Shown here in pieces: positions 53,745-62,561 of a stretch of DNA of 64,000 nucleotides; position 1 is the first letter of the stretch, and every line of letters begins with the position of its first letter. This stretch comes from Saprospiraceae bacterium. GTDB lineage: Bacteria > Bacteroidota > Bacteroidia > Chitinophagales > Saprospiraceae. A program made the translations under genes and the position numbers. The notes below the pieces were generated by a model. It searched no databases. It was not told the DNA's origin and worked only from the letters and a program-made list of their open reading frames with translations. The stretch covers positions 34,776 to 98,775 of the forward strand of contig JALHQW010000025.1 of NCBI GenBank assembly GCA_022841745.1, written 5' to 3'.

Positions 53745-54497
53745 CTAATCTAATTTGTACATCACTGGCAAGCTGAACTGTACTCGCACAGGAACCATCC
53801 GCTGCCTGCCAGGTGTCCATTTGGGCATGCTGTTCACAACCCTAAGCGCTTCCTCACCACAGCCGCCGCCGATGTCCCGAATAATGGCTGCGTTGTTGAC
53901 AGAGCCATCTTTTTCTATGATGAATTTGATGTAAACTGTGCCTTCAACACCATTCTGGCGGGCGATTTCTGGGTACTTTATTTTTGAATAGAGGTAGGTC
54001 AATAGTTTGTTGGTAGTGCATTCCTGTTTTTCTTTTTTTGAAAACCCTTCTTGGTCGCAGCCATTGAAAACAGGCATTTCTTCCACAATTACCCATATAG
54101 GGGAATGATTTTCTGGTTCTTCAGGCGCTGGTGATTTCGTTGGCGGGCTTGGGGCTACCGGTGGGCCGATATTGCCTACCTCATCATCTGAGCTACTGCT
54201 CGAATCAACCGGGATGGTCGAAGGTAAAAACCCAATTGCCAAATCGGGCACTTCCACAATCAAGTCGTTGGGTTTCAAAACAGTCGTCTTGGGAAGGGAC
54301 TCTTGGCGTGGTTGGTTCACCGTGAAGGGCTTCAATGTCAATTCCGTTGGATAGGCTTCTTCCTCGAATACCGGAATAGCCTTTCGTTCCGAAGTCCAAT
54401 TGAAAGCAAAAATGGCAAACAGGATAGCGGCTGCAAAGCCAATTCGGAGATTGATGGAACGCAGGCGCTCCATCTTTGAGATGTGGATACTTTTCAT
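53745..54497 (-). CDS. TonB family energy transducer
   Basis: 250 residues from the ATG at 54497. One N-terminal membrane span (INLRIGFAAAILFAIFAFNW), a Pro/Ser-rich periplasmic linker (VAPSPPTKSPAPEEPEN), and a C-terminal TonB domain beginning KIKYPEIARQNGVEGTVYIKFIIEKDGSV and ending with MPKWTPGRQRMVPVRVQFSLPVMYKL. A Cys cluster (GCDQEGFSKKEKQECT) precedes the domain. It couples inner-membrane energy to outer-membrane receptors; ExbBD are not adjacent, so it may serve a dedicated receptor. Confidence 0.93.
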   Translation of the reverse strand: MKSIHISKMERLRSINLRIGFAAAILFAIFAFNWTSERKAIPVFEEEAYPTELTLKPFTVNQPRQESLPKTTVLKPNDLIVEVPDLAIGFLPSTIPVDSSSSSDDEVGNIGPPVAPSPPTKSPAPEEPENHSPIWVIVEEMPVFNGCDQEGFSKKEKQECTTNKLLTYLYSKIKYPEIARQNGVEGTVYIKFIIEKDGSVNNAAIIRDIGGGCGEEALRVVNSMPKWTPGRQRMVPVRVQFSLPVMYKLD

Positions 54498-54543
54498 AGC
54501 TTTAAAAATTGAGTACAACAGAATAGATGCCCTTGGTGTTATT

Positions 54544-54577
54544 TTTGGCGCTTCGCAATGGCGAATTATTATTTTTG
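54544..54577 (+). promoter_or_regulatory. Promoter of the M16 peptidase gene
   Basis: TTTG (54544-54547) and TATTTTTG (54570-54577), 22-bp gap, 75 bp before the start codon. Confidence 0.5.
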
Positions 54578-54652
54578 CAGCCCCATAACCAATAAATCAC
54601 CTCACCAATTAACTAAACAGCCTGGAAATAAACTTTCTGGCTACAATTAACC

Positions 54653-55942
54653 GTGATAGAATACCAAAGACATGTCCTAAAAAACGGCCTGCGTGTGCTG
54701 CTTCACGAAGATAAAAGCACCCCGATGGTGGCTGTTAACATTCTCTACGATATTGGAAGCAAGGACGAAAATCCTGAAAAGACGGGCTTCGCACATTTGT
54801 TCGAGCACTTGATGTTTGGCGGCTCTGCCAATATTCCTGATTTCGACGACCCCATCCAAATGGCTGGCGGCGAAAACAATGCCTTCACTAACAGCGACAT
54901 GACCAACTTCTATGAAGTATTGCCTGCTGAAAACCTGGAGGTGGCGCTTTGGCTTGAAAGCGATCGGATGTTGAGCCTCAATTTCGATGAAAAAGTGCTG
55001 GAGACTCAGCGCAAGGTGGTCGTCGAGGAGTTCAAAGAGACTTGCTTGAACGAACCTTACGGTGATGTCTGGCACCATATCTCTGACCTTGCTTACAAAG
55101 TCCATCCCTACCGTTGGCCGACCATCGGGCTGGAGCCCAAGCATGTTGAAGATGCAAGGATGGATGATGTGAAGGATTTCTTTTTCAAGTTTTACCGTCC
55201 CAACAACGCTATTTTGGTCATTGCTGGGAATGTTGAACCAACCAAGACCTTGAAGCTGGTAGATAAATGGTTTGGCGACATACCTGCCGGAGAAGTACCA
55301 TTACGACGCTTGCAGTTTGAACCTCCACAACCTGTTTTCAGGGAAAAGGTCGTCGAGGCCAAAGTACCCGTTGATGCGCTTTACCTTGTTTTTCATACTT
55401 GCGCACGCACACACCCCGACTTTTACGCTGTTGATCTTTTGTCCGATGTACTGGCGAGCGGCCCATCTTCGAGGCTGTATCGCAGGTTGTTGAAGGAGAA
55501 AAAGCTTTTCAACCATATTGATTGCTACATCACTGCAAGCAACGACCCCGGGCTTTTGATTGTAGAGGGCAAACCATCTAACGGAGTTACAATGGAAGCC
55601 GCCGAGGCGGCAATTTGGGAGGAAATAGCACAGTTGACCGACCAACCCATTGCGCAGCAGGAACTGGAGAAAATCGTGAACAAAAGTGAAAGCTCCCTTG
55701 TGTTCTCAGAAGTCAGTGTGCTGAACAAAGCCATTAATCTCGCATTTTTTGAATTGGTTGGCGATGCATCTATCATCAATCGAGAGGTAAACCTTTACCA
55801 AGAAGTAACCGTGGAAGAAATGCAACGTGTGGCAAAAGAGGTTTTCAAAAAAGAAAATTGTTCGAGGTTGGTTTACAAGGCGACCCTTCCAAAAAGTGGG
55901 GCAATTCTTGTCAGAGCCGACGATGAAGACGAGGATGAGTAA
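54653..55942 (+). CDS. M16 family zinc peptidase (insulinase/PqqL-like), GTG start
   Basis: 429 residues, one peptidase pair. HxxEH is seen as HLFEHLMFGG (His/Glu/His near 60), with the distal Glu in VVVEEFKET. It begins at GTG 54653; the opening IEYQRHVLKNGLRVLLHED is a conserved first strand of M16 enzymes, so the later ATG would cut into the fold. No signal peptide is visible, so this is probably a cytosolic subunit. The C-terminal acidic tail is DDEDEDE. The second, inactive M16 subunit usual in bacterial pairs is not adjacent. Confidence 0.93.
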   Translation: MIEYQRHVLKNGLRVLLHEDKSTPMVAVNILYDIGSKDENPEKTGFAHLFEHLMFGGSANIPDFDDPIQMAGGENNAFTNSDMTNFYEVLPAENLEVALWLESDRMLSLNFDEKVLETQRKVVVEEFKETCLNEPYGDVWHHISDLAYKVHPYRWPTIGLEPKHVEDARMDDVKDFFFKFYRPNNAILVIAGNVEPTKTLKLVDKWFGDIPAGEVPLRRLQFEPPQPVFREKVVEAKVPVDALYLVFHTCARTHPDFYAVDLLSDVLASGPSSRLYRRLLKEKKLFNHIDCYITASNDPGLLIVEGKPSNGVTMEAAEAAIWEEIAQLTDQPIAQQELEKIVNKSESSLVFSEVSVLNKAINLAFFELVGDASIINREVNLYQEVTVEEMQRVAKEVFKKENCSRLVYKATLPKSGAILVRADDEDEDE

Positions 55943-56030
55943 TGCATGGGATAGCGAGTATGAATAGCTTCTACCAATATTGCGGTGCCCTGCCTCCCAA
56001 GAGTTAAGTATATTGAGAGCTCTCACTCCT

Positions 56031-56058
56031 CAATCCGCAATCCCCCAATCCGCAATAA
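56031..56058. repeat. Heptamer repeats (CAATCCG/C) downstream of the M16 gene
   Basis: CAATCCG, CAATCCC, CAATCCG and CAATA in near-tandem order, beside a perfect 12-bp palindrome TGAGAGCTCTCA at 56014-56025. The rest of the 55943-56175 gap shows no gene. Confidence 0.6.
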
Positions 56059-56175
56059 AAAAGCCCCTCCCCGGCGAACCGAGGAGGAGACCAATCCCAA
56101 AAACCGAGTTACTAAAATTTTACCGCCGAACTGTGTTCTTTTTCAAGTCTCCAGTCCGGCAGTATTTCTTTAAGA

Positions 56176-59100
56176 TTATTTAATCAAGGTCATCTTGCGG
56201 GTGGCCGTGTATCCAGGCGTTTGCAAGCGATAATAGAATACCCCGCTTGATGGCAGTCTGCCAGCTTCGATGGTCACTTCGTGGTAGCCTTTTGCAAACT
56301 CGCCACTCACCGTTTTCATGGCTTTTCCTTCCATGTTGTAGATAGTCAACGACGCAGTGCTTGCCACGGGTAACTGGAACCGAATAATGGTCTCGCCAGT
56401 GAATGGGTTAGGAACATTCTGATAGAGTTCGAACTGGGCGCCATAAACAGAACCACCATTTTCCTTCGTGAATTCAAGCGCTACTGGCCGTATTTCCCCA
56501 CCTTTTTCATAGCTTTCAGCAAGGGTATGGCTTGAGTTGATATTCAACAACTCACTCAAGGTTCCAGCTTTCAAGGCCGTGAAGGTGATAGAGAACTGGG
56601 TCTCATCTTTACCCATTTTCTCTGCAGCCAACCGATACCAACTGGTCGTAATCACACCTTGCTCCAATTGGTTCAAACCGAAGTTTTCGATGGATACGTT
56701 GGCAGATGGACTCAGTTTTTCAAAGCGAAGGGCCGTTTGGTCAAAGTTTAAAGTGAACTGGTAGCCAAGCATATTGGCCAAGTTGGCATTAAAGTCCACT
56801 GTTACCGATTCGCCTGCTTCGACTTTGCGTTCCGCAATTTTGAAGAAATAGTCCTGTGCGTTCCGCTCGTCTGCATTGGCAGAAGCGATATTGGTTACAG
56901 CCGTTCCGTTAACATCACCAATTTTGATAGCGATGAAATTAACGCTTGGGCTGTTGGTAGAAAGATCGTTGATATTGCAGACCTCAGGGAATACTGTTGC
57001 AAACGGGTTGTTTTGATTTGGGAACACAAAACTTGCGTCCACAAAGCGCCATGCCGGATTGTTGGGCAATTGATCGGTCACGTGAAGGACGAGCTTGCGA
57101 AGTTCAACAATATCGCTAACCGTAACGGAACCTGTCCTATTGGCGTCTGCTGCAATGATTTTGAAAGGTGAATCGAACGGGACAGAGCCTAAGATATGCT
57201 GGTTGATGAGCAAAAGGTCAAATGTTGTTACACCATTTAACGGGCTTCTGTTCAAAGACGGCGTAACTGTATAGTCCTGTCCAAGCGGCAAACCAGGGAA
57301 TTGGTAGGCACCATTGATCCCAGTGATGGTTGAGCTACTGACGTTGCCATTGAGGTCAACATCCACATCTTCCAATCCTTGGTTGCTCTCGTTGGCGATG
57401 CGACCATTGATGGCGATAAGGGGCACACCCGCACAAGCTCCCATATTGTCTTGGATAACGACAAATGTCTCACAGAAATCAGCATTTCCATCGTCGTCAG
57501 TCAGCCAAATTTGAACCACATTGGTGCCAAGGTCATCGCAAGTGTAGATATTGGTTACGTGAGCCAAGTTAGGTGAAAACGAAACATCCAAATCGCCAAA
57601 TGCCGAGCAGTTGTCTGAGGAAGATGGGTCGAGCAAGGAAGAGGCGTTAACGGGAACCATCCCAGACGCCATTATCTCTACGATCAATCCGTTGACACAC
57701 ACTGGGGAAGGAGCTTTGCAATCCTCAATAGCAAATAAAAAGTTACAGAAACTGGAGTTGCCACATCCATCAGTGGCTCTGTAGCTGATGCGGTGCGTTC
57801 CTACTGGGTAGTTATTTGTGGTGTTTTGTCCAGACCCAGAGGTAGCGTAACCTGGGTCGGACACACCATCGTCATAAAGATCCACCGTCCAGCTAAGTAG
57901 TATTTGATTAGTCGGTGTACAAAGATCGGTAGGCGATACGCTAAGATCTGGAGCTAAGTCACTACAGTCGTCTTTAAAGTTGCAGAAAGTCCTGTTTGCA
58001 CAGCTGGCAAACGTTGGTGCCACCCCATCCATTACCTTGATAACTTGAACATCGGTCCAAATGCCACCTGCGCCTGGGTTGTTCAAATCGTATTGGCACC
58101 AATCTATCACTGACCAAGTGCGCAAGATCTTCAAGCAGGCGTCTGGAGCATTGGTAAGTGGCAGGTCAATATACCCAGAAACCAAAGAATGGCAGCCATT
58201 TGGAGCAGGGTAGGTTGGCGACCCAGTAGTTGCCGGCGTCGTAGGTGATGTACATCCATTCAAAGTGATGTCATCAGGGAACACAATACTACCACCAGTG
58301 AACGGGTTGTTGTTTATGACTGTAATGGTCTGCACGCAGAAGCTGGAAGTTCCAGCAGGATCAGTGGCAGCATAAGTGCGGTACACTGTGCCGGCTCCAC
58401 AAGTAACCGAGCCAGCATCTGATTGAGACACGACAATGTCGAGACCACAATTGTCAATTGCCAATCCATCGAGTGGCCCTTGAAGTGCAGGATCTGTTTC
58501 CACCGTACCAACCAAGGTTGGATTAGTGTAATCTTGGCCACAGTACAAAGTAGCATTTGGCGGACAAGTGATGGATGGTCCTGACTTGTCTTGCACCTCC
58601 ACATTGACCATGCAATCATTAAAATTGCCATGGCAATCGAAAACACGGAAAATAACTTGTACTGGTGCGCCTACGTCATCACAGCAGAATTCCACGTACT
58701 CGTCAAAAACAAGGTTCTCAGGAATGTTGCAATTGTCCGTCATTCGACGAGCATGAAAATAATCCAAGCAGCAGTTGTCTGTACTACCATTGTCAAAGGT
58801 CTCCGCATTTGCGAAGCCATAACCATAGTCGTCCAAAGCGACTACTGTAAATTGGTCGCAGACTGCATTCGGCTTGGTATTGTCCAGTACGTTGATAGTA
58901 AAGGTCTTCGACGTGGAATTGCCGCATGCATCAGTAACTTTGATTGTTATGGTGTGCAAACCAAACGGTAGTCCAGGCTGTGGGATTTGACCACCGTTGC
59001 CTGGGATAGTGCCAACTGGTGTGAAGATAGCCACCGAGTAGGAAGAGCAATCTGAAATATTCACTGCTGGGATTACTGGCCTCGCCCTGCAACCAGCCAG

Positions 59101-60291
59101 GTTGGCGGTTACGCTCATATTTGCCGGGGCATTGAATTGTGGAGCAGTCGTGTCGTTATAATGAATGATTTGCGTACATGTCCAAGGGTTGTTGACCGGG
59201 TTAATCGGCAAGCACCAGTCCAAAACGGACCAGGTTCGTATAACCCTGTAACCAACACCACATTTGGGAATTATCAAATCACTATATGTGGCGGTGATAT
59301 TACAAATGGAGTTTGCTCCTTCCGTAATTGGGTAGGTTATACCTTTGATGAGTACCGTTGGGTACCCAGTTACCGAAGGTGAGGTATTGGCAGCTACCGC
59401 AGGGTTGCATTCGATGGTAACCTCACCTGGACAGATTGGCGTGATATCGCTCAAAGAAATCCTGTTCACCGTTATCATTTGGCTGCAGGTGCTATTGTAG
59501 CCCAACTCATCCGTAGCCGACCAAATACGCATGATTTGCTGCGAGTAAGGGTCGGAACAAGTGCCGGGCGTCACCATGTCCACGTACTGTGTGGTGAAGT
59601 TCATGCAATCCTCAAAGATTGGGTCTGGTATGTCACCGCCAGCAGAAACTGGCCGAACATCTTCCAAGCATATCACGGTATGATCAATGCAATTGCTGAT
59701 GGAAGGGCCTGACTTGTCCTCAACAAGCGCCTCTCCCATACATTGGTTGCCTGTCCTGGTATTTATGACAGTGAACATGATGGTTTCCCCAACGTAATTG
59801 TATCCAATGTAGTTGGAGCCTGTGAACTCGACATTTACCACGAAATCGTCATAGCAACCGTAATAGCCTTCCAATGCGGCATCAGGAGTCAGCCAAGTCT
59901 CACAACTGCCCGGTAGGGAAATGTGAAGATTGTCATCACAGATAAGTGCATTTGTTGGAGGGACGTAAGCATTTACAATGATGTTGAATTGGCAGGTAGA
60001 TTGATTGTTACTACAATCCGTGGCACGAAAACGGAGGGTCGTTGTACCTATCGGGAAATAGCTTCCAGATGTGTAGCCTGTTCCATCAATTTGAGCAATA
60101 GTGGGCGTGCAACCAGGGGCATTGTCGGTTGCGCTGACCATGAAATTGTGGACAATCTCACATTGGCCCGGCAGAAGTTGGAGGGTAGTATTCCCCGGAC
60201 AATTTAATGTCGGTGGAACGTTATCCTGTGCAAGTAAATTGGAGGCAAGGCTTAGCATTGCCACCATGAAGCTGAGTAACACTCGTGTCAT
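56176..60291 (-). CDS. Giant secreted T9SS protein with HYR-like, dockerin-like and cohesin-like domains
   Basis: 1371 residues, signal peptide to about Gln22 (LASNLLAQ). The first ~900 residues are Cys-rich HYR/Ig-like repeats: VPPTLNCPGNTTL... and repeated TVKVTDACGN/ATDGCGNSSFCNF patterns. About residues 1000-1150 contain a carboxypeptidase-regulatory-like segment (VDVDLNGNVSSSTITGINGAYQFPGL) and a dockerin-like stretch (ADANRTGSVTVSDIVELRKLVL, IGDVNGTAV). A cohesin-like domain follows (VTVDFNANLANMLGYQFTLNFDQTALRFE) and then a type-A sorting domain (YQNVPNPFTGETIIRFQLPV to TRKMTLIK). Probably a surface adhesin or matrix protein. Confidence 0.9.
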   Translation of the reverse strand: MTRVLLSFMVAMLSLASNLLAQDNVPPTLNCPGNTTLQLLPGQCEIVHNFMVSATDNAPGCTPTIAQIDGTGYTSGSYFPIGTTTLRFRATDCSNNQSTCQFNIIVNAYVPPTNALICDDNLHISLPGSCETWLTPDAALEGYYGCYDDFVVNVEFTGSNYIGYNYVGETIMFTVINTRTGNQCMGEALVEDKSGPSISNCIDHTVICLEDVRPVSAGGDIPDPIFEDCMNFTTQYVDMVTPGTCSDPYSQQIMRIWSATDELGYNSTCSQMITVNRISLSDITPICPGEVTIECNPAVAANTSPSVTGYPTVLIKGITYPITEGANSICNITATYSDLIIPKCGVGYRVIRTWSVLDWCLPINPVNNPWTCTQIIHYNDTTAPQFNAPANMSVTANLAGCRARPVIPAVNISDCSSYSVAIFTPVGTIPGNGGQIPQPGLPFGLHTITIKVTDACGNSTSKTFTINVLDNTKPNAVCDQFTVVALDDYGYGFANAETFDNGSTDNCCLDYFHARRMTDNCNIPENLVFDEYVEFCCDDVGAPVQVIFRVFDCHGNFNDCMVNVEVQDKSGPSITCPPNATLYCGQDYTNPTLVGTVETDPALQGPLDGLAIDNCGLDIVVSQSDAGSVTCGAGTVYRTYAATDPAGTSSFCVQTITVINNNPFTGGSIVFPDDITLNGCTSPTTPATTGSPTYPAPNGCHSLVSGYIDLPLTNAPDACLKILRTWSVIDWCQYDLNNPGAGGIWTDVQVIKVMDGVAPTFASCANRTFCNFKDDCSDLAPDLSVSPTDLCTPTNQILLSWTVDLYDDGVSDPGYATSGSGQNTTNNYPVGTHRISYRATDGCGNSSFCNFLFAIEDCKAPSPVCVNGLIVEIMASGMVPVNASSLLDPSSSDNCSAFGDLDVSFSPNLAHVTNIYTCDDLGTNVVQIWLTDDDGNADFCETFVVIQDNMGACAGVPLIAINGRIANESNQGLEDVDVDLNGNVSSSTITGINGAYQFPGLPLGQDYTVTPSLNRSPLNGVTTFDLLLINQHILGSVPFDSPFKIIAADANRTGSVTVSDIVELRKLVLHVTDQLPNNPAWRFVDASFVFPNQNNPFATVFPEVCNINDLSTNSPSVNFIAIKIGDVNGTAVTNIASANADERNAQDYFFKIAERKVEAGESVTVDFNANLANMLGYQFTLNFDQTALRFEKLSPSANVSIENFGLNQLEQGVITTSWYRLAAEKMGKDETQFSITFTALKAGTLSELLNINSSHTLAESYEKGGEIRPVALEFTKENGGSVYGAQFELYQNVPNPFTGETIIRFQLPVASTASLTIYNMEGKAMKTVSGEFAKGYHEVTIEAGRLPSSGVFYYRLQTPGYTATRKMTLIK

Positions 60292-60678
60292 GGGACCTGA
60301 TTTAGGTTAAAGAATAATGTTTAAGATTCGTATGCAGCAGCTGGTTGCCTCCAAAGAAAACTAAAAAAGACTGGGCATAGCCAGCATTGGCTGTCAGTGT
60401 AATTTCGGAAAAATCAGTATGGTTTAACTAATTTCAGGTTACGGGCATGGATTGCCCAGTTGGATAGATTTTGAATGGAGAAAATTTGGACGCCTTTGGC
60501 TCGAAGTTGTTGAATGCAAGTTTGGTAATATAAGTAAAAATCCGATGCAAATGTACCACGGAAACCTCTCGCTATCCTATACCCTTTTATGGGTGAAAAA
60601 TAATTTGTTTGTTTTTTGCTTTCGAAAATAGCTAATAATCAATTACTTACGTCAACGTTTTCGCGTTAAATAAAATGC
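60292..60678. other. Gene-free interval upstream of the adhesin
   Basis: About 390 bp between two minus-strand genes, AT-rich, no ORF or hairpin of note. It probably holds the promoter of the adhesin gene; no exact TAnnTTTG on the minus strand was found at the expected distance. Confidence 0.4.
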
Positions 60679-61371
60679 TCAATCATCATTTAGACCCTTG
60701 AACAACCTCCAAACCTGTTCATTAGGCACACTCGCAGTAATAAGAATGGTTTCTTTTTTCACCGGATGCTCAAAACTGATACTCCTGCAATGCAAATGGA
60801 TGGAGCTATCTTTGTTGGGAACTGGGAACCCATATTTCACGTCTCCTTTGATATGGCAACCTATTCGAGCCAATTGGGCACGGATTTGATGAGGACGGCC
60901 CGTTTGTAGGTCAATTTTTAGCAGAAAATGCTCTCCAATCTCTGCTATCAATTCATAGTCAAGGTCCGCACGCTTTGCATCTTTTGAACGGTTGCTCAGA
61001 CTATCCAAAGCTTTAACGACGTTCTTGGAGGTATCTTTCAAGATATAATGTGTCAAGTGTCCGTTGAGCGGTTCAGGTCTTTTGCCAACCACAGCCCAAT
61101 AGGTTTTCTTGATTTGCCGCTCTGCAAAGAATTTATTCATCCTTTCAAGCGCCTTGCTTGTGCGTGCAAAAATAGTAACACCACTGGCAGGTCGGTCAAG
61201 GCGATGAATGGTGCCAAGGAACACGTCCCCCGGCTTCTCATACTTTTCCTTGATATATTGCTTCACTTGGTCGCCGAGGGTTTCATCTCCTGTTTCATCG
61301 CCCTGAACAAGAACATTGTTCGGTTTGTTTACGGCTATCAAATGGTTGTCTTCGTACAAAATCTTTATCAT
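60679..61371 (-). CDS. RluA family pseudouridine synthase
   Basis: 230 residues, short form without an S4 domain. Catalytic Asp in GTIHRLDRPASGVTIFARTS; LKIDLQTGRPHQIRAQLARIG and IGCHIKGDVKYG are the other family motifs. Modifies uridines in rRNA or tRNA. Its -7 box TAAATTTG at 61376-61383 nearly abuts the ATG, implying a near-leaderless message. Confidence 0.93.
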   Translation of the reverse strand: MIKILYEDNHLIAVNKPNNVLVQGDETGDETLGDQVKQYIKEKYEKPGDVFLGTIHRLDRPASGVTIFARTSKALERMNKFFAERQIKKTYWAVVGKRPEPLNGHLTHYILKDTSKNVVKALDSLSNRSKDAKRADLDYELIAEIGEHFLLKIDLQTGRPHQIRAQLARIGCHIKGDVKYGFPVPNKDSSIHLHCRSISFEHPVKKETILITASVPNEQVWRLFKGLNDD

Positions 61372-61375
61372 GCCG

Positions 61376-61383
61376 CAAATTTA
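61376..61383 (-). promoter_or_regulatory. -7 element (TAAATTTG, minus strand) of the RluA gene
   Basis: CAAATTTA on the plus strand, five bases before the ATG at 61371. If functional the transcript would be leaderless or almost so. Confidence 0.4.
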
Positions 61384-61384
61384 G

Positions 61385-61507
61385 TCCTTTGTTTCATTGT
61401 TTCACTGTTGCATTGATTCCCGGCTTCCTAGTTAACCTATTCCATAGGAGAATCGGTGCCTTTAGCAATTCAACAATGAAACAATTTCACAATGAATCCA
61501 TGAATCC
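61385..61507. repeat. Inverted and tandem short repeats between the divergent RluA and MqnD genes
   Basis: TTGTTTCATTGTTTCACTG (about 61388-61406) reappears inverted as CAATGAAACAATTTCAC (about 61474-61490), and the direct unit TGAATCCA is repeated immediately before the mqnD ATG. Confidence 0.6.
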
Positions 61508-62338
61508 ATGAAACTATCACTCGGTTTTTCGCCATGCCCCAACGACACCTTCATCTTCGATGCCATGGTTCATGGCAAAATAGACACGGAGGGACTTGAA
61601 TTCGGAATTGTAATGGAAGATGTAGAGACCTTGAACCGTCGGGCATTGTCAGGCGAGCTTGATGTCACCAAACTCAGTTACCATGCTTATGCCTACCTGC
61701 TGGACAAGTACGTGCTCTTGGATGCTGGAAGTGCCCTTGGAAAGAGCTGTGGGCCATTGTTGATAGCCCGCCAGGAGATGACCGACGAGCAAATACAGGA
61801 TGCAGTGATTGCCATTCCCGGTAAGCTAACGACTGCCAATTTCCTGCTCAGCCTTGCATTTCCCCATGCGACCAAAAAAGTTGAAACCGTTTTCTCTGAA
61901 ATTGAATCAGCTGTGTTGGAGGGTAGGGTAGCGGCTGGCCTAATCATCCATGAGAATAGGTTCACCTATAAGCAGAAAGGCTTGAAAAAGCTCATAGACC
62001 TCGGCGAATACTGGGAAGAATCAACCGGATTGCCCATTCCGCTTGGAGGTATTGTAGCCAAAAGGTCACTGCCTTCCAATGTGTTGAATGCCGTCAACAG
62101 GGTCATGTACCGAAGCGTAAAGTATGCCTTTGACAACCCTAACGCATCAAAGGATTTTGTGCGGGCAAATGCACAGGAGATGGATGAACAGGTGATGAAT
62201 AGTCATATTCAGTTATACGTAAATGAGTTTACCAAAAACTTGGGAGGGGAGGGGAGGACTGCGATAGGACGCATGTTTGACGTAGCGAGGGCTAGGGGAG
62301 TGGTGCCCAATTACAATGAAGATATTTTTTTAAATTAA
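61508..62338 (+). CDS. mqnD: 1,4-dihydroxy-6-naphthoate synthase, futalosine menaquinone pathway
   Basis: 276 residues, periplasmic-binding-protein-like fold used as an enzyme. The opening LGFSPCPNDTFIFDAMVHGKIDTEGLEF and VTKLSYHAYAYLLDKYVLLDAGSALGKSCGPLL are hallmark MqnD segments; LIIHENRFTYKQKGL and LGEYWEESTGLPIPLGGIVAKR follow. Converts cyclic dehypoxanthine futalosine to 1,4-dihydroxy-6-naphthoate. Other mqn genes are not adjacent. It shows that menaquinone is made by the futalosine rather than the MenFDHC route. Confidence 0.96.
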   Translation: MKLSLGFSPCPNDTFIFDAMVHGKIDTEGLEFGIVMEDVETLNRRALSGELDVTKLSYHAYAYLLDKYVLLDAGSALGKSCGPLLIARQEMTDEQIQDAVIAIPGKLTTANFLLSLAFPHATKKVETVFSEIESAVLEGRVAAGLIIHENRFTYKQKGLKKLIDLGEYWEESTGLPIPLGGIVAKRSLPSNVLNAVNRVMYRSVKYAFDNPNASKDFVRANAQEMDEQVMNSHIQLYVNEFTKNLGGEGRTAIGRMFDVARARGVVPNYNEDIFLN

Positions 62339-62423
62339 AAAGAAATCTAATTTTTGGCACGAATGTTGAAAAACTATAAAGCGTGTAAGTTTTGGTTAAA
62401 GAATTGTAAGATTCGTTTTTTTC

Positions 62424-62451
62424 GCCCAGGCAAAACCTGGGCTTTTTTTTT
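62424..62451 (+). terminator. Rho-independent terminator after mqnD
   Basis: GCCCAGG (62424-62430) / CCTGGGC (62436-62442) with loop CAAAA and nine T's. It lies 85 bp past the mqnD stop. Confidence 0.9.
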
Positions 62452-62511
62452 GCCCTAAGTTGTCCGGTTTAAAAAAACACGGGTTTCTGTCCTTCCTACT
62501 GCACCCTGCAC

Positions 62512-62519
62512 TATCTTTG
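62512..62519 (+). promoter_or_regulatory. -7 element (TATCTTTG) of the alanine dehydrogenase gene
   Basis: TATCTTTG followed by CGCCC is a textbook Bacteroidota -7 box, 42 bp before the ATG at 62562; -33 only partly matches (TTTCTG at 62484). Confidence 0.6.
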
Positions 62520-62561
62520 CGCCCTCAAATTCATTCCATTATCAAATCAAAACCAAGTTTT

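Noticed and set aside
54723..55942. ATG start for the M16 peptidase instead of GTG 54653
   Set aside because: It would remove the conserved first strand (LKNGLRVLLHED) of the M16 domain; the GTG also lies at a natural distance from the promoter-like motif.
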